Shown one piece after another: positions 20,454 to 24,392 of a DNA stretch of 24,392 nucleotides. Under the pieces are notes generated by a model. The model was not told the DNA's origin and did not search any database. It saw only the letters and a program-made list of their open reading frames with translations. The DNA is taken from assembly GCA_944380625.1 (NCBI GenBank), contig CALWIE010000044.1, positions 1 through 24,392 on the forward strand, in the 5' to 3' direction. The number at the start of each line of letters is the position of its first letter. The first letter of the stretch is position 1. The DNA is from an uncultured Clostridia bacterium (lineage in GTDB: Bacteria; Bacillota_A; Clostridia; Oscillospirales; Acutalibacteraceae). The position numbers and the translations under genes were made by a program.

Positions 20454-23030
20454 TCAGCAGGTGGCCCCGCCCTTGACCTCCCTCTGGAGGTTTTCGGACT
20501 TGTGGGCCAGCAAGTCGTCGGAGAGGAGCTGCTCCTGGACGTTCTCAAAGCCCAGGCGGTCCACAGTGTCCGCGAAGCGCTCGCCGGTGAGGCCCTGCTC
20601 CCGGAACAGGAGGATGGCCTTTTCGATCACGTCCAGGACCTCGCCCTGGTCGGTGAAGACCTTTTCCAGGTACCGGCCCTTCTTCACCTTTTTGCCCCAG
20701 CGGCCGCCAATGTAGACGCGGTAGCCGGAGGTGTAGCCCTCCAGGGCGCCGAAGGGGCACTTGCCCACGCAGCGGCCGCAGTGGTTGCAGGCGCCGTCGT
20801 CGATGAGGCACTTGCCGCCCTCCACCACAGGGACCTGGATGGGACAGGCGTTCACCACCTGGCACACCTTGCAGCCTCGGCACTTGTCCAGGTCCAAAAG
20901 GGGCACCTTCTGGCCAATGACCCCCAGGTCGTTCAAGTCGGGCTTGACGCAGTTGTTGGGGCAGCCGCCCACGGCGATTTTGAACTTGTGGGGCAGGTTC
21001 ACGGTGTGGTAGCCGTGGTAGAAGCGCTCGTGGATCTCCTGGCTCAGGGCAAAGGTGTCGATGAGCCCGTACTGGCAGGTGGTGCCTTTGCAGCTGACCA
21101 CCGGCCGCACCCGGGAACCGGTGCCGCCGGTCTCCAGGCCCCGCTCCGAAAGGAAGGCGATGAGGGGCTCGATGTTGTGGAAGGGGATGTGCTGGATCTC
21201 CAGGGTCAGCCGGGTGGTCATGGCCACCTGGCCGTTGCCGAAGCGTTCCGCGGCCTCGGTGACGGCGGCGAGCTCCTCGGCGGTGAGCTTTCCGTTGCGG
21301 GTGATGACCCGGCCGTTGAAGCAGTCCGGGGTATTTTTATCCCACAGGAAGCCCAGGCCCTTGACCCGGGCCACCTCCTCGGGGGGCACGGCGGCCCCGG
21401 GGGCCTTGACCCGCACCTCGTTGAAGAAGGCGGCCCCCTCCAGCACCAGGGTGTGGGTGTAGCCGTAAAACTTCAGCCGGTTTTGGAGGAAGTAGGCCCG
21501 CTTGCCCCGGCGGCACACCAGAAGCAGCTTCTCGTCCTTGTCCAGCCCTTCAATGGGGCCGTCCACCTGGGAGAGGTCCACAAACCTGGCCCCCCGGATG
21601 GAGGGCTCGGCGTTTACGTCCACCACCGTGTAGCCCTCGGCCTCCCCGGCGGCGTACTGGGCCGGGGTCATGGAATCCATGGCGCCGGAGAGCTTGTTCT
21701 CCAGCACGTAGACCGCCTGCACAAAGGGGTGGATGGCGGTGGAGAAGGGCGGGGCGTAGGCCAGGTCCAGGTTTTCAAAATCCTCCAGCGCCGCCCCCAG
21801 GGAGAGGCCCATTACCGCCACGTCCACCATCTTGTCCACGGCCCCGGGGCCCAGCACCTGGGCCCCCAGCAGCCGGTGGGTGTCCCGGTCGGCGATGAGC
21901 TTGGTGATGAAGAACGCCGCGCCGGGGTAGTAGTGGGCCTTGTCGTCGGTGACGGCCACGGCGGTCTCCACGTGGAAACCGGCCTCCCTGGCGGCGGCTT
22001 CGGTCAGGCCCGTGCGGCCGGCGTTGAGCCCCGGCAGCTTCACCACGCCGGTGCCCAGCACCCCGGGGTAGGCCTTCTCTTCCCCGTTGAGGCCCTGGGC
22101 CAGGGTGCGGCCCTCCAGGTTGGCGGAGGAGCCCATGGGGGAGTACTGGGGCCTGCCGGTGAGGCGGTTTTTCACCAGGGCGCAGTCCCCGGCGGCGTAC
22201 ACGTCCGGCAGGCTGGTGCGCAGCTTCTCGTCCACCAGCAGGGCGCCTTTTTCCATTTTTATCCCCGTGTCCTTTAGGAAATCCGTGTTGGGCCGGATGC
22301 CCGCAGAGAGCACCACAGCCCCGCAGGGCAGCAGCCCGGCGCCGGTCTGGACGCCCTCCACTCTGCCGCCGCCCACAATCGCCGAGGCCTTTGTCCCGGT
22401 GAGCACCCGGAGGCCCTTTTGCTGCAAATGGCGCTTTACATAGTCCGCCATCTCCGGGTCCAGCACGCCGGGCAGCAGCTGGGAAGCCGTCTCCACCACC
22501 GTGACGGACACCCCCCCGTCAAAAAGGTTTTCCGCAAGCTCCAGGCCGATGAACCCCCCGCCGATGACCACGGCTTTCTTCACACCGTTTGCGTCTAGGT
22601 AGGCCCGCATGGCGACGGCGTCCTCCGGGGCCCGCATGGGGAACACCCCCTCCAGGTCCGTCCCGGGGATGGGCAGCTTTACAGGGGAGGCACCGGTGGC
22701 CACGATGAGCTTGTCGTAGGGATAGGTCTCCTCTTCCCCGGTGAGCAGGTTCTTTACCGACACCTTTTTGGCGGCGGCGTCCACGCGGGTTGCCTCCCGC
22801 TGGGTGCGCACCTCCACGCCGGTGAGCCCCTGGTACTTCTCGGGGGTGTTCACAATCAGCTCCCCCTTGTCCTCTATGGCGCCGCCCACGTAGTATGGCA
22901 GCCCGCAGCCCGCGGAGGAGACGGCCGGGCTCTTGGTGACCACCAGCACCTGGTCGGCCCGGTTCTCCCGCTTACATTTGGCGGCGGCCTTTGTCCCGGC
23001 GGCCACGCCGCCGATCACTAAAATTTTCAT
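20454..23030 (-). CDS. Fused CoA-disulfide-reductase-type flavoprotein, rhodanese and siroheme sulfite reductase
   Basis: An 858-residue single chain with four modules. (1) Residues 1-445: FAD/NAD(P)H disulfide oxidoreductase like CoADR/Npsr, with GGVAAG (FAD), redox C42 in SSAGCGLPYY, GGGFIGLELAE (157-167, NADH) and YAAGDC (278-283), plus the dimerisation domain. (2) 455-545: rhodanese, active-site C506 in CRRGKRA. (3) 570-858: a nitrite/sulfite-reductase fold with siroheme-[4Fe-4S] ligand candidates C647, C652, C690 and C694. (4) Inside it, a two-cluster ferredoxin insert, C717/C720/C723/C729 and C748/C751/C754/C758. The likely reaction is NADH-driven reduction of sulfite, or of sulfane sulfur delivered by the rhodanese, in the cytoplasm (inference). 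The ATG at 23030 follows AAAGGAAG. It sits one base after the DUF134 gene. Confidence 0.9.
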   Translation of the reverse strand: MKILVIGGVAAGTKAAAKCKRENRADQVLVVTKSPAVSSAGCGLPYYVGGAIEDKGELIVNTPEKYQGLTGVEVRTQREATRVDAAAKKVSVKNLLTGEEETYPYDKLIVATGASPVKLPIPGTDLEGVFPMRAPEDAVAMRAYLDANGVKKAVVIGGGFIGLELAENLFDGGVSVTVVETASQLLPGVLDPEMADYVKRHLQQKGLRVLTGTKASAIVGGGRVEGVQTGAGLLPCGAVVLSAGIRPNTDFLKDTGIKMEKGALLVDEKLRTSLPDVYAAGDCALVKNRLTGRPQYSPMGSSANLEGRTLAQGLNGEEKAYPGVLGTGVVKLPGLNAGRTGLTEAAAREAGFHVETAVAVTDDKAHYYPGAAFFITKLIADRDTHRLLGAQVLGPGAVDKMVDVAVMGLSLGAALEDFENLDLAYAPPFSTAIHPFVQAVYVLENKLSGAMDSMTPAQYAAGEAEGYTVVDVNAEPSIRGARFVDLSQVDGPIEGLDKDEKLLLVCRRGKRAYFLQNRLKFYGYTHTLVLEGAAFFNEVRVKAPGAAVPPEEVARVKGLGFLWDKNTPDCFNGRVITRNGKLTAEELAAVTEAAERFGNGQVAMTTRLTLEIQHIPFHNIEPLIAFLSERGLETGGTGSRVRPVVSCKGTTCQYGLIDTFALSQEIHERFYHGYHTVNLPHKFKIAVGGCPNNCVKPDLNDLGVIGQKVPLLDLDKCRGCKVCQVVNACPIQVPVVEGGKCLIDDGACNHCGRCVGKCPFGALEGYTSGYRVYIGGRWGKKVKKGRYLEKVFTDQGEVLDVIEKAILLFREQGLTGERFADTVDRLGFENVQEQLLSDDLLAHKSENLQREVKGGATC

Positions 23031-23031
23031 G

Positions 23032-23379
23032 CTACTCTTCCTTTCCCTGCCTGTGGCAGCAATGGGGTTCTCCGGCACATTCCGGCCTGGGGGCGCGGCA
23101 CACCATCACATCGCCCCCCTCGATGCGAAGGGGCCTTCCCTCCACAAGGGCCTGGGCCACCTTGCGGCGGCCCGTCTCGTAGATGCGGGTGACCGTGGTC
23201 CGGGAGATGTTCATCCGCGCCGCGCACTGCTCTTGGGTGCAGCGGCGGTAGTCCAACAGGCGGATCGCCTCGTACTCGTCCACCCGCAGCACCACCGGCT
23301 CCCCGCCGCCCCCGGCGGGGAAAAACTCCCCTATTTGAGGCATGGAGCAGATGCAGCGGCATTTGCTGGGCCTTGCCAA
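23032..23379 (-). CDS. DUF134 family DNA-binding regulator (TTG start)
   Basis: A 115-residue protein of the DUF134 family. The N-terminus has RPSKCRCICSMP (family pattern RPRKCR...C), then VVLRVDEYEAIRLLDYRRCTQEQCAARMNISRTTVTRIYETGRRKVAQAL, a helix-turn-helix of sigma-70 region 4 type (about 34-78). The C-terminal tail has a second Cys/His cluster, C94, C101, C107-C108 and H109. The two clusters could bind a metal or an Fe-S cluster as a sensor (inference). The start is TTG at 23379, with a perfect AAGGAGG seven bases upstream. First gene of the operon with the reductase, which it probably regulates. Confidence 0.9.
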   Translation of the reverse strand: MARPSKCRCICSMPQIGEFFPAGGGGEPVVLRVDEYEAIRLLDYRRCTQEQCAARMNISRTTVTRIYETGRRKVAQALVEGRPLRIEGGDVMVCRAPRPECAGEPHCCHRQGKEE

Positions 23380-23415
23380 AGGAACTCCTCCTTTCCAAAC
23401 AGTCCGGTTGCCCCT

Positions 23416-23444
23416 ATTCTATCCCAATTTTGCACATATGTCAA
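23416..23444 (-). promoter_or_regulatory. Promoter of the DUF134-reductase operon
   Basis: On the minus strand, TTGACA (23439-23444), 17 bases and TAGAAT (23416-23421). Near-consensus and well placed, about 30 bases upstream of the TTG start. Confidence 0.85.
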
Positions 23445-23460
23445 TAATACACCCTGCACA
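23431..23460. repeat. Paired TGCACA sites at the divergent promoter (operator candidate)
   Basis: TGCACA occurs at 23431-23436 (inside the promoter spacer) and at 23455-23460 (just upstream of the -35 box), 24 bases apart. They could be binding sites for DUF134 or an iron/redox regulator. Short, so chance is possible. Confidence 0.35.
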
Positions 23461-23536
23461 AATCGAGGCGGCCCCAAAGGGGAAGTCACCCTTTTGCCCG
23501 GGACGGAATACAGTGGTCCTAGAGGGAGGGGATCCT

Positions 23537-23773
23537 GTGGAAGAAGCGCAAAGCCTTTTGCGGCTCTCCCCTGGGGAAAGGGGCCAGGTGAAGGGGCTTG
23601 CAGCCGGCGGGCCCCTGCGCCGCCGGCTCCAGGACCTGGGCTTTGTGCCGGGGGCGCAGGTGGAGTGCGTGGCCGTAAGCCCCCTGGGCGCCCCAGCGGC
23701 CTATTGGGTCCGGGGGGCGGTGGTGGCCCTGCGCCGGGAGGACGCCCGGCGGGTCTTGCTGAAAGGCGGATAA
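23537..23773 (+). CDS. feoA: FeoA, ferrous iron transport accessory protein
   Basis: A 78-residue SH3-like protein that assists FeoB. Visible: LSPGERGQVKGLAAGGPLRRRLQDLGFVPGAQVECVAVSPLGAPAAYWVRG, the family core, and LRREDARRVL at the end. The start is GTG at 23537 with GGAGGGG seven bases upstream; the longer frame runs back through the divergent promoter. feoB follows 59 bases on, but a strong terminator lies between. No convincing promoter seen for feoA. Confidence 0.9.
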   Translation: MEEAQSLLRLSPGERGQVKGLAAGGPLRRRLQDLGFVPGAQVECVAVSPLGAPAAYWVRGAVVALRREDARRVLLKGG

Positions 23774-23778
23774 AACCC

Positions 23779-23815
23779 GCGCCCGGCTTCGGGTTTCCCG
23801 GAGCGGGCGCTTTTT
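23779..23815 (+). terminator. Intrinsic terminator between feoA and feoB
   Basis: GCGCCCG (23779-23785) pairs with CGGGCGC (23804-23810), with an inner stem CTTCGGG/CCCGGAG (loop TTT), followed by TTTTT. The two stems stack across a single unpaired G (23786). It would cut feoB expression relative to feoA. Confidence 0.85.
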
Positions 23816-23832
23816 CTTGGGAGGATGGCAGT

Positions 23833-24392
23833 ATGGCAGCGATGGATAGACCGGCCCCGGAAGGGCCTCTTCGGACCCTGGCCCTGGCCGGGAACCCCAA
23901 CGTGGGGAAAAGCACCGTCTTCAACGCCCTGACAGGGCTGCGCCAGCACACCGGCAACTGGGCGGGCAAAACTGTGGCCACCGCCCAGGGGGTCTGCCGG
24001 TTCTCTGGGAGAGCCTACCGGCTGGTGGACCTGCCGGGATGCTATTCCCTTCTCCCCCGCTCCCCGGAGGAGGAGGCCGCCCGGGATTTTCTCCTCTCGG
24101 GCCAGGCGGACGGGGTGCTGGTGGTTTGCGACTCCACCTGCCTGGAGCGGGGCCTGGTGCTAGCGCTGCAGGTGCTGGAGATCACCCCCCGGGCGGCGGT
24201 GTGCGTCAACCTGTTGGACAAAGAAAAAAAAAAAGGGATCCAGGTGGACTTAGAGGAGCTCTCCCGGCTGCTGGGGGTCCCGGTGGTTGGGACCTGCGCC
24301 CGGAGCGGCCGGGGGGTCAAACCGTCCCTGGGGGCCGCAGTCCAGGCTGCGGAGGCCCCTGCCGGCCTCCGGACCCCGGAGGTGCCCTCTCC
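23833..24392 (+). CDS. feoB: Ferrous iron transport protein B, N-terminal G domain (cut by window edge)
   Basis: The first 186 or so residues of the FeoB Fe2+ transporter; the membrane part lies past the window. The G domain shows the P-loop GNPNVGKST (20-28), GNWAGKTVATAQG (switch I region; GKT instead of the usual G-V-T), DLPG (66-69) and N126LLD129 (guanine recognition). A run of 11 adenines encodes E-K-K-K directly after this motif. The ATG at 23833 follows GGGAGG by eight bases; a second ATG at 23842 is in frame but has no ribosome binding site. Probably a divergent part of the iron/sulfur locus. Confidence 0.94.
   Translation, partial: MAAMDRPAPEGPLRTLALAGNPNVGKSTVFNALTGLRQHTGNWAGKTVATAQGVCRFSGRAYRLVDLPGCYSLLPRSPEEEAARDFLLSGQADGVLVVCDSTCLERGLVLALQVLEITPRAAVCVNLLDKEKKKGIQVDLEELSRLLGVPVVGTCARSGRGVKPSLGAAVQAAEAPAGLRTPEVPS

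Noticed and set aside
20502..22277. A 591-codon plus-strand frame opposite the reductase fusion
   Set aside because: Val/Gly/His-rich antisense shadow, no family features.

Overview
The window comes from a GC-rich, Gram-positive-type anaerobe of the class Clostridia, most likely the Oscillospiraceae (Flavonifractor/Pseudoflavonifractor/Oscillibacter-like). I infer this from the protein families: DUF134, FeoA/FeoB, a sulfite reductase fused to a CoA-disulfide-reductase-type flavoprotein, and a bacterial IMP cyclohydrolase with a stand-alone AICAR transformylase. The near-consensus sigma-A promoters and GC-rich intrinsic terminators agree. The species is not determined.

Bases 1-6703, minus strand: a purine-biosynthesis operon read right to left from a strong promoter at 6675-6703: purE, an M29 aminopeptidase, purM, purN, a PurO-like IMP cyclohydrolase, a stand-alone AICAR transformylase, a degenerate HAD-like protein and purD, which runs off the left edge. 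The last two steps to IMP, usually one bifunctional PurH, are split here between two unrelated proteins. purC and purF are absent from the cluster. Bases 6732-7972, minus: prfB (RF2) with its own promoter and terminator, and without the usual programmed frameshift.

Bases 8038-10794, plus: a RING-like/zinc-ribbon membrane protein, galU, and a cysteine-rich CCG-domain protein whose 3' end lies inside a hairpin repeat. Bases 10780-11074 hold three copies of an intergenic hairpin repeat. Bases 11084-12467: the rpsF-ssb-rpsR operon with a strong promoter, a candidate S6:S18-binding leader and a terminator. Bases 12527-13845: an amidohydrolase and a small lipoprotein. Bases 13844-16189, minus: a SprT-like zinc protein coupled to a tiny membrane protein, a MATE exporter, and a CAU-anticodon tRNA with unusual terminator placement.

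Bases 16225-20421, plus: a nucleoside-hydrolase-like protein paired with an anion transporter, then a Na+/phosphate symporter with a fused PhoU-like domain behind a long structured leader. Bases 20454-24392: a divergent iron/sulfur locus. To the left are a DUF134 regulator and an 858-residue single-chain flavoprotein/rhodanese/siroheme sulfite reductase/ferredoxin fusion. To the right are feoA and the start of feoB. This locus is the most interesting part of the window: it suggests NADH-driven reduction of sulfite or sulfane sulfur in one polypeptide, under a regulator with cysteine clusters, next to ferrous iron uptake. All functions are inferred from sequence motifs read by eye; no searches were run.
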